Of a DNA stretch of 53,534 nt, positions 1 to 8,360 are shown in pieces (within the stretch, counting starts at the first letter, position 1; every line of letters begins with the position of its first letter). The stretch comes from Sulfurovum sp. (GTDB lineage Bacteria > Campylobacterota > Campylobacteria > Campylobacterales > Sulfurovaceae), in NCBI GenBank assembly GCA_026990595.1, contig JALXCZ010000029.1:1-53534 (forward strand). The letters run 5' to 3'. The notes under the pieces are model-generated. The model had not been told where the DNA came from. It saw nothing but the letters and a program-made list of their open reading frames with translations, and ran no database searches. Made by a program: the position numbers and the translations under genes.

Positions 1-598
1 CACCATCAACATCGACAATGACCAGAGTGAAACCGTAGGGCATGATGAGTCTTTCAGTGTAGGTAATGACAGAACAAAAAGCATAGGACATGATGAAAGT
101 ACTGATGTAGGAAACAACAGAACAGAGTCTGTAGGTAAAGATGAGCGTATAAGCATTGGACATGACCAAAAACTAGATGTAGGACATGACCAGGAGATAC
201 ACATCGCTAACTCTCAGTCTACCAAAGTAGACAAAGACCAAGTACTTTATGTAGGGAACCAGAGACTTGAAACAACCTATGCGAACTATACGCTTAAGAC
301 CAAAGGGCATTTTAGTCATACGGTGAATGGGAAACTTGACGTTAAAGCCGGAACGCACATCAAAGAGATCACCAAGCTTAAAGAGATGCACGGCAGTGAC
401 AGAGTAGTCTTTAAGTCTAAAGGTGGGACTATCATTATAGATGGCGGTGGGATAACGCTTAAGGGGAATGTGACTATCAAAGGGAATGTGGCAATCTCTG
501 GTGGGAGTCCTGACTCTGTGGTTAAGTGGGATGCTGTAGTCAATAAGGGTGACAAAATTTGTCTAAAGTGTCTGCTTGATGATGTGATGAAAGGATAA
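1..598 (+). CDS. vgrG: Type VI secretion tip protein VgrG, C-terminal part (5' end outside window)
   Basis: Open reading frame entering from the left edge (frame starts at base 2, about 198 residues visible). The visible part is a run of short repeats of the form [VI]-G-[HNK]-[DN]-[EQR], typical of the trimeric beta-helix needle at the end of VgrG (DUF2345/VgrG_C region). It continues into GTIIIDGGGITLKGNVTIKG, the gp5-like end of the needle. VgrG sits on the Hcp tube and carries effectors. The last residues contain a CLKC pair and may be an adaptor-binding tail. The next gene starts 3 bases downstream and encodes a DUF4123 adaptor, which supports the assignment. The N-terminal gp27-like domain is not visible, so the full length is unknown. 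Confidence 0.88.
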   Translation, partial: TINIDNDQSETVGHDESFSVGNDRTKSIGHDESTDVGNNRTESVGKDERISIGHDQKLDVGHDQEIHIANSQSTKVDKDQVLYVGNQRLETTYANYTLKTKGHFSHTVNGKLDVKAGTHIKEITKLKEMHGSDRVVFKSKGGTIIIDGGGITLKGNVTIKGNVAISGGSPDSVVKWDAVVNKGDKICLKCLLDDVMKG

Positions 599-600
599 AG

Positions 601-1167
601 ATGATAGAACAACTATACAAGACAATAGACCCAAAAAAAATAGCGTATGAAGAGTATACCTTTCAAAGCTATGCCGTCATAGAAGGCGCTAAAGTACCGA
701 TGCTCTATAGTGATCTTGAGGAGGGGATTTTAGCGTATGATATACTCTTTCGTGAAGAAGCACTCAGAGAGAAACTGCAAACAAGAGGTCCCTTTTTTGT
801 GCAGCTGGACTTTGAGAGTGAAGACGCAAAAGAAGAGAGTATGCAGCTTCTTGAGCAGTGCTACGGTAAAAACGCAATGCTTCTGTTTGCAACCCCTTTG
901 CACTTTGCCGAAGCACTGGAGAGGATGCGGGAGATATTTTACCTCAAGGATGAGGCGGGTGAAGTGGAAGGGATTATACGATTTTATGAGCCTGATATTT
1001 TTAGAGAATTGATGTATGAGAGCTATAAAGAAATCCATTCTCTCTTTAACAATATCTACTGCTACTGGTGTGAAGAGAAAAAGCCGCAAACTGTAGTAGA
1101 ATACCGCTACACCCCTAAAGGGATCGGCTACAGAAAAACAGATTTAACTGACAAGGAAACCTCATGA
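601..1167 (+). CDS. DUF4123 (Tap/TEC) type VI effector chaperone-adaptor
   Basis: 188 residues. The order of blocks fits the DUF4123 family: an early YAVIEGAKVP strand-helix, a central GPFFVQL segment, and the late RFYEPDIFREL motif that corresponds to the family's FRFYDP signature. These cytoplasmic proteins load a specific effector onto the C-terminus of VgrG. The gene lies 3 bases after vgrG and overlaps the next gene by 4 bases, so one translationally coupled cargo operon is likely. The effector it would load is the DUF2235 phospholipase two genes downstream. The family call is from recognised motifs; the partner is inferred from context. Confidence 0.8.
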   Translation: MIEQLYKTIDPKKIAYEEYTFQSYAVIEGAKVPMLYSDLEEGILAYDILFREEALREKLQTRGPFFVQLDFESEDAKEESMQLLEQCYGKNAMLLFATPLHFAEALERMREIFYLKDEAGEVEGIIRFYEPDIFRELMYESYKEIHSLFNNIYCYWCEEKKPQTVVEYRYTPKGIGYRKTDLTDKETS

Positions 1168-1970
1168 AACACCCTCTGCGTTATTTGGCAGCTATTGCGG
1201 TACTGATTGGACTCTATATTGTTGCAGTCGTGCTGCCCGATGCCAAAGCCTACGAAAAAGAGATGAAACAGAAAAACATAGACTACTATGAGTCCCGCTA
1301 CGTTGACCCTGAGGAGTGGGCACAAGGCAGGGTCTGCGACAAGCTGCTTTGGAAGTGTCTGCCTGAGAGTAACGACACCAAACGGTGGCAGAAGCCTCTT
1401 GAAAATGGGCTGGATAGTTTTGAGCTGACTAAAGAGGTATTGGAAAAGGAAAAAGCCATCATTCAAAGATGGAGAGATGAAGAAGATGGAAAAGTAAAGG
1501 AGCAAAGTATGAAACTATCACAACTAAGCGAAGGCTTTTACGATAGAGTAGAGGCGAAGAAATTTCTTTCAAAAATGGAACAAAGACTCGCCAAAGAGTT
1601 CCCCGGATTCTGGAGAGATGTAGAGCTTGAGGTACGCTTTCGCTGGATACAGCGGGCGATGAATAAGGCGAAGAGGTTTGGCAGTGATCCTAAACAAAAT
1701 AATGTTATAGTTGAACTCTGCGCCCGTATCGGACTGGACTTCGATAAAGATCCGAAATGGGATGCTATAGTCAAGTTTATCACCAGTGATCCAAGAAATA
1801 TAGAAACTCATATGAGCATAGCCTGTGATTATATTGACTGGACTGTATTTGGTAAACCTGTAGGCTATAGCGGTGTACCTATCACCGACTGGTCAATGCG
1901 AAGAGCCATAGGCAAACTCCCTTACCCTAAAAAACCCTACCCCAAACTCCATGCACAAAGGAGCAGATAA
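1164..1970 (+). CDS. T6SS-operon accessory protein with N-terminal membrane segment
   Basis: 268 residues, no confident family. One hydrophobic segment lies near residues 7-24 (membrane anchor or uncleaved signal). A charged helical middle follows. A segment around residues 120-195 (EKMEQRLAKEFPGFWRDVEL-like, later RIGLDFDKDPKW) resembles a small domain I have seen encoded beside DUF4123 adaptors and lipase effectors in other T6SS cargo operons. The gene overlaps the adaptor by 4 bases and its stop shares one base with the effector start. It could be a second loading factor. Alternatively, because a Tle1 lipase acts in the periplasm and this protein has an export/anchor segment, it could be the immunity protein. 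The sequence alone does not decide. Confidence 0.55.
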   Translation: MKHPLRYLAAIAVLIGLYIVAVVLPDAKAYEKEMKQKNIDYYESRYVDPEEWAQGRVCDKLLWKCLPESNDTKRWQKPLENGLDSFELTKEVLEKEKAIIQRWRDEEDGKVKEQSMKLSQLSEGFYDRVEAKKFLSKMEQRLAKEFPGFWRDVELEVRFRWIQRAMNKAKRFGSDPKQNNVIVELCARIGLDFDKDPKWDAIVKFITSDPRNIETHMSIACDYIDWTVFGKPVGYSGVPITDWSMRRAIGKLPYPKKPYPKLHAQRSR

Positions 1971-3448
1971 TGGCGTGTAAAAGCTGTAGATATGGTGTCT
2001 TTTTTGACGGAACAGGCAACTCGTTGGGCATTGACGGCGATGCCAAGAGTAACGTAGCAAAGCTCTATGAACTCTACCTTACCGGAGAGGTGCAGGATAA
2101 CTTCTTTGTGGGGAAACACTATGAGGTGGGCATAGGTACCTACATGAGCAAAGCGCAATACGAGCTCTACCCCATACAACGCAAGATCGACAAAGGCTAT
2201 GGTGGTGGAGGTGCCAAGCGCATCTACAAAGCAATCGATGTGGCGTGTGCTTTTTTTGATGCTCATCCTTTTGGTGATAAAAAGGAACAATTTAAGGTAC
2301 GCACCATCGACGTTTTTGGCTTCAGCCGCGGTGCGGCAGAGGCACGGGACTTTGTGAATACGTTTTATTCTGATAAGGTTAAAAGACTCCAACAATACCA
2401 AGACATTCGCTTCAACTTCATCGGTATCTTCGATACCGTAGCCAGCTTCGGGGAGGCAGGCAACAATATCAACATGAAGCCTGCCAGCAGTGATTTCGCT
2501 CAGGATGTCAGTGAAGCTGACGGACTGGGAGATGAACACACAGGAAGCAAGCAGATCAAAAAAAAGAGGATCTTTGCCACACAGCATGAAGCCGATGCCT
2601 TCGCTGCCAAAAAAAGAGAAGCGGGTTGGGAGATACTCTACAATGCAAAGGGCACGGTAGTGTATGCCCAACAAGAAGAGATACTCTATACCCCTTACAA
2701 CTTCGATCTCAAACAAGGTGCAAACGCTTCAGCCAAACATATCATACACTTCATCGCTCACGATGAGAAGCGATACAACTTCCCTCTTACCAATATTGCA
2801 AGTTCAGGTGGATTTGAATGCAAGATGATGGGTGTACACTCCGATGTAGGCGGCGGATACCCCAAGCAGATGACACAAGCGCTCTCCTTTAGGGTTGATT
2901 ACAAAAATATTCAAGCCAGAGCCAAAGCCAGAGCACAAGGATGGCAGGAAGGAGAAGTCTCTTACTTTTACGGTACGCCTACAAGCATTAAGATGACAAA
3001 AAACAAAGTAGTGAGCAATGCACTCTCTGTAGTCTATCTACATCTGATGACACTGCTGGCAGCAAAGTATGATGTTCATTTTAAAGCACCTTCAGAGAGT
3101 ATAGCCGCTGAACTTATGCCTTATTTTGAAGAAAGTAAAAAAAATATTCTCAATGCATATGCCTATGCAAACACACCACAAGGTGCTTTGATCAAAAAAG
3201 AGTATGTTCACTACTCCGCAGTAGATATTGCCGATATAGATACATTCAATGATGGAGATACTAAAAAGCTTGACATGCTTACAGAGGATTCTCCTGATCT
3301 TATGGGTGGTAATGACATACGTTATACCGATAAGATATCAGGGAAAAGAGTAGATGCCAGAGAACATCCCGCTTTCCCAAGAGAGAGACTTGTCACCAAA
3401 CGAGAGATTTTTAACAATGATCCCAATGGGGCTATTTTGCCTGTGTAG
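1970..3448 (+). CDS. Tle1-like DUF2235 phospholipase, T6SS effector
   Basis: 492 residues. The DUF2235 alpha/beta-hydrolase blocks are all present: N-terminal GVFFDGTGN (residues 9-17), nucleophile elbow GFSRGAAEAR with Ser119, FDTVAS with acidic Asp155, IAHDEKRYNFPL (263-272) and HSDVGGGY with His290. Ser-Asp-His spacing agrees with Tle1 phospholipases, which T6SSs deliver to the periplasm of neighbouring bacteria to cleave glycerophospholipids. The gene is last in the VgrG-adaptor operon, the usual effector position. The roughly 190 residues after His290 match nothing I recognise and may bind membrane or adaptor. No separate immunity gene follows: the next gene is on the other strand. Confidence 0.85.
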   Translation: MACKSCRYGVFFDGTGNSLGIDGDAKSNVAKLYELYLTGEVQDNFFVGKHYEVGIGTYMSKAQYELYPIQRKIDKGYGGGGAKRIYKAIDVACAFFDAHPFGDKKEQFKVRTIDVFGFSRGAAEARDFVNTFYSDKVKRLQQYQDIRFNFIGIFDTVASFGEAGNNINMKPASSDFAQDVSEADGLGDEHTGSKQIKKKRIFATQHEADAFAAKKREAGWEILYNAKGTVVYAQQEEILYTPYNFDLKQGANASAKHIIHFIAHDEKRYNFPLTNIASSGGFECKMMGVHSDVGGGYPKQMTQALSFRVDYKNIQARAKARAQGWQEGEVSYFYGTPTSIKMTKNKVVSNALSVVYLHLMTLLAAKYDVHFKAPSESIAAELMPYFEESKKNILNAYAYANTPQGALIKKEYVHYSAVDIADIDTFNDGDTKKLDMLTEDSPDLMGGNDIRYTDKISGKRVDAREHPAFPRERLVTKREIFNNDPNGAILPV

Positions 3449-3492
3449 ATGCCTAGAAGTTTGTAAATTTTAGGAAACCTCTAATTTCCACT

Positions 3493-3512
3493 CGTTCCAT
3501 TGCTGTGGAACG
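3493..3512. repeat. Short palindrome (REP-like hairpin)
   Basis: CGTTCCA / TGGAACG, a perfect 7-bp stem with a 6-nt loop, lies between the convergent phospholipase and permease genes. Neither strand has a T-run directly after it, so it is not a classic intrinsic terminator. It resembles the short extragenic palindromes clustered near 41.4-41.8 kb. Confidence 0.5.
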
Positions 3513-3595
3513 AAAAAACCTTATAAAACCTAAGGCTTATAGTAAAGATGAAATGAGGATGAGAATGTTTAGGGTACTTTTAATAATAGCAAATT

Positions 3596-4348
3596 TTATT
3601 CCCTGCTATTATTCCCAACTACCAACGCACTCAACACCCCAATCAAAGAAGCAATAAAAACGATGGTATATCCTGTAGGTAAATCCATAGTGTAAGAGAG
3701 TATCATCGAGACAATAATAAGTACAGAACCCATCACCCATGAAAAAGCCAAGGGTCTAAACTTGCTTTGCATTAAGGCTAAAAAAGCAGGGACGATGAGC
3801 AGTACAAAGACTACCAGTACCCCTGCGAGTTGTACAGATGAGGTCACCGTGAGTGCCAAGAGACTAAAAAAGAGAAGCTCCTTGGCTACGCCTGTAAGTT
3901 TATGATAAAAAAGAAAAAACACAGTTGCTACAAAACCATAGAGTATTAAAGGCTCCCACAAATCAGAAGTCGTGGTAAAGAGAATGTCAGTAGCTTGTAG
4001 TTTGTTAAAGAGTTCTGTACCCTGAGTGGTGTTGGAGAGCAGCACGATAATACCACTCGCACCCAAGGCGTAGAGCATACCGATAAAAGCTTCTATATGT
4101 TTAACCCTGTAGCTTGCCAAGGTGATGAGTCCTGCCCCGATGAAGGCAAAGACAAAGGTGAGGGCAAAGCTGTATTTTCCATCAAAAAAGAGTAGACTCA
4201 TTGCCACGCCTATGGCAGCGAACTGTCCTATGGCAAGGTCTGTAAATATGACCCCTCGTTTGATGATTTCCAATCCAAAAATGGCATGGATAAACACCAA
4301 CAAAATCGCCAAGATAAAAGCAGGGTAGAGCAGTACAATTAGTGACAT
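3596..4348 (-). CDS. znuB: Metal (Zn/Mn) ABC transporter permease, ABC-3 family
   Basis: 250 residues, almost wholly hydrophobic, with 7-8 predicted membrane helices and the ABC-3 family features: an early GLEIIKRGVIFTDLAIGQFA block and a conserved central QLAGVLVVFVLLIVPA segment. It would form the inner-membrane channel for a divalent metal delivered by the cluster A-I binding protein encoded immediately upstream, whose gene it overlaps by 10 bases. The metal is inferred as zinc from the neighbours and not proven; manganese or iron are alternatives. No ABC ATPase gene is adjacent on either side, so the ATPase must come from elsewhere. The symbol is by family resemblance. Confidence 0.8.
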   Translation of the reverse strand: MSLIVLLYPAFILAILLVFIHAIFGLEIIKRGVIFTDLAIGQFAAIGVAMSLLFFDGKYSFALTFVFAFIGAGLITLASYRVKHIEAFIGMLYALGASGIIVLLSNTTQGTELFNKLQATDILFTTTSDLWEPLILYGFVATVFFLFYHKLTGVAKELLFFSLLALTVTSSVQLAGVLVVFVLLIVPAFLALMQSKFRPLAFSWVMGSVLIIVSMILSYTMDLPTGYTIVFIASLIGVLSALVVGNNSRE

Positions 4349-5220
4349 AATCTCTCTCTAATGGTAGTGTAGAATGACTCTAAACTTTTTGTACCACTGA
4401 CACTGCCTACATCATGAGGTAAAACAACTACTTTTGCATCAGTTTTTCCTGCGATGAAACGTGCTGTTTTTTTCTCGTGGTAAGGGTCTTGTAGTATGGT
4501 GGTAATATGCTCTTTTCTCATCTGTTGTATCAGCTCTAGCGTATGCTTAGAACTAGGAGCAATGCCTGGAAGTGGCTCTATGTTGGCTACAGACTTGATG
4601 CCATAACGTTTGAGTAGGTAGTTGTAAAGTTCGTGGTACTGGATGACCTTTTTACCTTTACAGCTTTTCATCCCTGCATCAAAGGTATGTAGAAACTGCT
4701 TCCATTTTTGAGTAAAGGCTTTGAGATTATCTTGGTATTCTTTTTGGTGACTGGCATCGAGTGCACTCAGTTTTTTAGCGATACGCTTCGCCATAGGCAA
4801 CACATTGTGTGGGTCAGTGTCAAAGTGTGGATTTCCCTCTGGGTGTATGTCTCCCATAGAACGTGAGACAGATTTGGGTACATCTATGAGGTGGATGGCA
4901 CGGCTGATGTCTAAAAAACCTTGTGAGCCTATGCGTACTTTGGGGTTATTGGCACTTTTAAGTAGGGGTGGAAGCCAACCTATCTCCAGTCCTGCACCAT
5001 TGGCTACGAGTAATTGGGCACGTGCGATGGCAGGAATGAGCGAGGGTTTGGGTATGACAAAGTGTGGGTCACGCTTGGGTGAAGCAAGGACTTTCACATG
5101 TACATTGTCTCCTCCTATGGCTTGTACGATTTTCCCTAGGTAAGGGTAAGATGCCACAACGTTGAGTTTGGCAAAAGTGAGTGTGGAGAGTAGGGTAAGT
5201 AATAGTAATAATCTTTTCAT
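4339..5220 (-). CDS. znuA: Metal ABC transporter substrate-binding protein (ZnuA/cluster A-I)
   Basis: 293 residues with a short signal peptide (cleavage near residues 17-18, LTFA-K). The mature protein begins LNVVASYPYLGKIVQAIGGD, typical of the family. Metal-ligand candidates are in expected places: DPHFVIPKPS (near residue 52), GNPHFDTDPHN (about 129-139), YHELYNYLL (about 195) and a late Asp in LPHDVGS. There is no long His-rich loop, so this is the shorter form of the family. It binds metal in the periplasm and docks to the permease encoded by the overlapping downstream gene. It is co-transcribed with the outer-membrane barrel gene 9 bases upstream. Confidence 0.82.
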   Translation of the reverse strand: MKRLLLLLTLLSTLTFAKLNVVASYPYLGKIVQAIGGDNVHVKVLASPKRDPHFVIPKPSLIPAIARAQLLVANGAGLEIGWLPPLLKSANNPKVRIGSQGFLDISRAIHLIDVPKSVSRSMGDIHPEGNPHFDTDPHNVLPMAKRIAKKLSALDASHQKEYQDNLKAFTQKWKQFLHTFDAGMKSCKGKKVIQYHELYNYLLKRYGIKSVANIEPLPGIAPSSKHTLELIQQMRKEHITTILQDPYHEKKTARFIAGKTDAKVVVLPHDVGSVSGTKSLESFYTTIRERLCH

Positions 5221-5229
5221 GTTCTGCTC

Positions 5230-6540
5230 CTAAAATGCATGTGCGCCATGTGCGCCTGCTTCGATGGTAACTCCCAAAAGAATCTCTGAAGTGTTTTTAC
5301 GTTCATCATTGATGCCAAATACTTTGGATCTGTCATAGGTATATTGCAGTCTGAATTTGGTAAATTCAAAAGGTTTGTACTCTAGCATAGCAGTATATTT
5401 ATCCAAATCATCTGGCTGTGCATCTAGATTTTTGTAGAGGTCATCATAGCGTACCCCTGCTGCCCAGTTCTGGTCGTATTGGTAGATAAGTTGGGTGTAG
5501 AAACCTGCCTGCTTGAGCGTTTCGGTACTCGTTTCTTTGTTTCTGTAAAGTAACTCAGATTGCCACATAAGAGTGCTGTACCCCTCCAGTGCTGTTTTAA
5601 GTGTAAAGTCTACACCATAGATGTCAGTATTGCCACCTTCATTGTTTTTACCATGAAGTATGGACGCTCCTGCAAGTGCTGTCGTGTCATCACTAAGGTC
5701 AAAACTGCTTTTGAGGTAACCAATGTAAAGGTTATTTGTCTCCGTATCTCCAAAGCTAATGTCGTTGTTGCCCTGTAAGGCTTCAAAGCCTGCCATAAGG
5801 TAGGTATCTTCTGTAGGTAGAACCCACTGAAGCTGTACGCCTGCATCGTTGATGCCTTCTGTACCAAGTAACCCTTCAAATACAAGTGGTTGAGAGGTAA
5901 AGTGCCAAGAGTGTTGGTGCTTGGCATTGATGCGTCCAAAGTTACTTCTAAATTTACCTACTTTGGCACGTAATCCATACGGCATGCTTCTACTGGTAAG
6001 GTAGGCTTCCTCTATCTCAAATGCATCGGCTTTAAGGTGAAAAATAGCATCGGCATCAAACCATGGTCCTACGGTTGAATGTAATGCCAACTCAGCATAG
6101 TTTAGGTTAAATCCTCTGTTTTTGTTAAACGGTATCTCTGCCTCTTCATTAGCATCATAGCTGCTGAACCCTGGGATGTAATAGCTCTCATAGGTACTGT
6201 TGTCTACATTTCTAGAGACCATTGAACCATCTAAAATCAGTGCAATATCTGGCAAAAATGATTTTTGGTCAAATGTTTTTGCTGTCTGTACAGTAGGCTG
6301 TTCCTCTTGTTGTGTTTGGGCTACAGCAATCTGTTTTTTAGCCTCGCGTATTTTTTTGGCTTGGCTTTTTGTTATTCTTGACTGTCTAGCTTGTTTTTTT
6401 TCCAGTTGTACTACACGTTTTTGTAATGCCTGTGTTGTTTTCATCTGTTGGGCTAAAAGCGATTTTAACTCGTCTAGTTCACTTTGTGCAGAAAGCATTG
6501 TTGATGCACAGAGTGAGAGAATTATGAGTTTTTTTGTCAT
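5230..6540 (-). CDS. Outer-membrane beta-barrel protein of the metal-uptake locus
   Basis: 436 residues: signal peptide (about 1-18), coiled-coil segment (about 20-70, heptads around LAQQMKTTQALQKRVVQLEK), linker, then a long run of alternating amphipathic strands ending in aromatic/hydrophobic residues, as in porins. The extreme C-terminus is GAHGAHAF, with two His that could contact metal. It is encoded directly before the binding-protein gene in the same direction (9-bp gap), which fits the zinc-regulated outer-membrane porins seen next to znuA in several Gram-negatives. Role as metal import channel is inferred from context. Confidence 0.7.
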   Translation of the reverse strand: MTKKLIILSLCASTMLSAQSELDELKSLLAQQMKTTQALQKRVVQLEKKQARQSRITKSQAKKIREAKKQIAVAQTQQEEQPTVQTAKTFDQKSFLPDIALILDGSMVSRNVDNSTYESYYIPGFSSYDANEEAEIPFNKNRGFNLNYAELALHSTVGPWFDADAIFHLKADAFEIEEAYLTSRSMPYGLRAKVGKFRSNFGRINAKHQHSWHFTSQPLVFEGLLGTEGINDAGVQLQWVLPTEDTYLMAGFEALQGNNDISFGDTETNNLYIGYLKSSFDLSDDTTALAGASILHGKNNEGGNTDIYGVDFTLKTALEGYSTLMWQSELLYRNKETSTETLKQAGFYTQLIYQYDQNWAAGVRYDDLYKNLDAQPDDLDKYTAMLEYKPFEFTKFRLQYTYDRSKVFGINDERKNTSEILLGVTIEAGAHGAHAF

Positions 6541-6598
6541 TATTTTTCCTCTTAATGTATAAAATATATTGATATGAGTATGGTGTGTGATATTTTAG

Positions 6599-6880
6599 TT
6601 ATGAAAATAAAAGAGGTGGAGCTTGTGCGTAAAAACCTTTTGGAATTGGGCTGACATAACTTAAGTATAAAAAGTTTAGAGGTAATTCATAGTTGGAGAG
6701 TACAATAGCAACCAATGGCTCAGCTACAACATCTCCCCCATGCATAGAGTTTGAAAGCAGACAGATTTTACAGTCTGTGTGTACCCCTGTCACATCTTTA
6801 TGGATATGCGTGGCACTTGCAAATGCACCCAGAATATAAAAAAGAAGAAGCAGACGAGTGATCATTTTATGATGTTTCAT
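6599..6880 (-). CDS. Small exported His/Cys protein, DUF2946-like
   Basis: 93 residues with an N-terminal hydrophobic export segment (about 8-24), then THIHKDVTGVHTDCKICLLS, which contains a C-x2-C pair and several His, and a C-terminus ending in APPLLFS. This layout fits the DUF2946-like small proteins often found beside metal transport genes. Their function is not known to me; periplasmic metal binding is a guess. A strong Shine-Dalgarno (AGGAGG) lies before the ATG. A TATAAT hexamer (minus strand, 6901-6906) upstream suggests that transcription of this gene and the metal-uptake genes starts here. Confidence 0.6.
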   Translation of the reverse strand: MKHHKMITRLLLLFYILGAFASATHIHKDVTGVHTDCKICLLSNSMHGGDVVAEPLVAIVLSNYELPLNFLYLSYVSPIPKGFYAQAPPLLFS

Positions 6881-6917
6881 GCCTCCTCCTTTTTAGTGGC
6901 ATTATACTCTATTGGGT

Positions 6918-8072
6918 TTAAAAATGATAATTAGCAAATACCCTCAAATGTTTGGCTGTGTCTTCTCCCACGTTTTTACCATCTAAATCAGAGCAGATCA
7001 TATGCATTTCAATCTGTTTGTTTATCTGATAACTAATGTCCAAATCTGTTTCAGTGGCTTTTTGACTGTTTTCATTTTTTAAAATGGCTTTACTAAGCCC
7101 TAGTGTTAAACCATCTATCCCTATGCTATTGGCATCCCACTCTACACCAAACCATGTCTGACTCCCATTGCTGCCTGCATTGTCTATGATAAGGTATTCA
7201 GAATTAGAGAAAAATGGTCCACCCCCAAAGCCAGAAGTGACAGCATTTCCATCTGCTTTGTTGTAGGCTGCACCAACCGTGAGTCCAGTAGCTTCATGAC
7301 TTATGCTTGTATTGATCCCATAGACTGAAGCATCTTTCTCTTCCAGATAGGTTTGTTTGGCATATTGTACGCCTAGCCCATACCCCATACCATAAAATGA
7401 ACCTTCATAGCTTGCCTCAAGGTATGCAATACTATCTATCTCTGCATCCTTTAGGCGATAGTACCATGCATTAAGATTAAAATGTTTGATACCTTCATAA
7501 GTGACTCCTAACACTTGCATGTTGTTTGTACCATTGACACGGGTAAATTGGTCTACTACTTCTGCATCTACTCCAGCCATCTTTTGTATCTGTCCTAAGA
7601 ACAGTGTAGTATCAGGAATGTCTCTATTTTCTAAAATATAAGCTTCAAAAGTATTGGGTACCATACCTATGTCATCTACCTGTGCAAAGGGTGTTTCTAT
7701 CTCTTGTCGACCTAACTTCAGTGTGGTTTTACCTAGCACTGTTTTTAAGTAAGCTTCTCCAAGTATGGTGTATGAGTGTGCAACCTCTCCCCTAAAAGGA
7801 ACAAGACCCTGATTGTCTGCAGAGTCAAAGCTGTTGGAAGTATAGAAACTAGCTCCCATGCTTATACTAGAAATAGGAGCTGTCTCAATGTGTAACTTCC
7901 CTCCCAATGCACCATGATTAAATGTATCATTATCTTTTAGATTGTGTATTTCGTATCCTGCTCTCACATAACCATCCACTGTGGCATTCTGAAACGCATT
8001 AGTTATTGTATTGGCATTAATTACAATAGTCATTATCATTAAAATTGTTATACTTTGTACTGTTTTATTCAT
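6918..8072 (-). CDS. Outer-membrane porin (OprD-like, Campylobacterota type)
   Basis: 384 residues. A signal peptide of about 20 residues precedes NTITNAFQNATVDGYVRAGY, a start typical of Campylobacterota major porins, and the chain ends in the barrel signature HLRVFANYHF. Blocks such as LGRQEIETPF and NTFEAYILEN match the second porin in this window at 10980 (LGRQLLSSPM, PGAFEAYTIAN), so the two are paralogues. It lies 47 bases downstream of feoA in the same direction. The short gap contains a hairpin, and the gene may be the last member of the feoB-feoA unit. The substrate is unknown. Confidence 0.75.
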   Translation of the reverse strand: MNKTVQSITILMIMTIVINANTITNAFQNATVDGYVRAGYEIHNLKDNDTFNHGALGGKLHIETAPISSISMGASFYTSNSFDSADNQGLVPFRGEVAHSYTILGEAYLKTVLGKTTLKLGRQEIETPFAQVDDIGMVPNTFEAYILENRDIPDTTLFLGQIQKMAGVDAEVVDQFTRVNGTNNMQVLGVTYEGIKHFNLNAWYYRLKDAEIDSIAYLEASYEGSFYGMGYGLGVQYAKQTYLEEKDASVYGINTSISHEATGLTVGAAYNKADGNAVTSGFGGGPFFSNSEYLIIDNAGSNGSQTWFGVEWDANSIGIDGLTLGLSKAILKNENSQKATETDLDISYQINKQIEMHMICSDLDGKNVGEDTAKHLRVFANYHF

Positions 8073-8093
8073 TTTATTTCCCTTGTTTATTGT

Positions 8094-8117
8094 GTAGGGT
8101 GGTAATGCCTACCCTAC
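8094..8117. repeat. Hairpin between feoA and porin (GTAGGGT family)
   Basis: GTAGGGT (8094-8100) and ACCCTAC (8111-8117) form a perfect stem with partial inner pairing. The same GTAGGGT arm recurs in the palindrome cluster at 41492-41577, suggesting a dispersed REP-like family. It lies between two same-strand genes and could attenuate or process the transcript. Confidence 0.5.
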
Positions 8118-8119
8118 GG

Positions 8120-8344
8120 TTAAATTTTTTCTACTTCAATCTTTTCTGCCTCATCTCTACGTAGTGCAATGAGGGTAGCGCCTACTTCTATCTCCATGGT
8201 CTGTTTGGCAAGAGAACATCCTTTTACCAGGAGTTCCTCTCCACGCATTACCCCAAAAGAGTTAAGTCTGTCTTTGAGTGCTTTGTTGGCATGGATCTTT
8301 AAGATCTCTGCCTTATCACCTTTTGTCAGTTCTGTTAATTTCAT
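8120..8344 (-). CDS. feoA: FeoA ferrous iron transport accessory protein
   Basis: 74 residues, the usual FeoA size, with an SH3-like fold signature: MKLTELTKGDKAEILKI, then LKDRLNSFGVMRGEELLVKG, then an ending with ALRRDEAEKIEV. FeoA is a small cytoplasmic partner needed for FeoB function. A good Shine-Dalgarno (AGGAGG, 8352-8357 on the minus strand) sits just outside an inverted-repeat element that separates this gene from feoB. The order feoB-feoA is reversed from the common feoA-feoB arrangement. Confidence 0.9.
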   Translation of the reverse strand: MKLTELTKGDKAEILKIHANKALKDRLNSFGVMRGEELLVKGCSLAKQTMEIEVGATLIALRRDEAEKIEVEKI

Positions 8345-8360
8345 CTATTTATCCTCCTAT

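Noticed and set aside
3493-3512. Hairpin as the terminator of the phospholipase operon
   Set aside because: No T-run follows on either strand; kept only as a REP-like palindrome.
6923-6935. GATAAT motif near the promoter of the small His/Cys protein gene as a Zur/Fur operator
   Set aside because: It encodes the final NYHF of the upstream porin and has no matching second half.
8025-8045. Fur-box-like AATGATAATGACTATTG near the start of the 6918-8072 porin gene
   Set aside because: It lies inside the signal-peptide codons, and AT-rich Ile/Met/Thr codons explain it.
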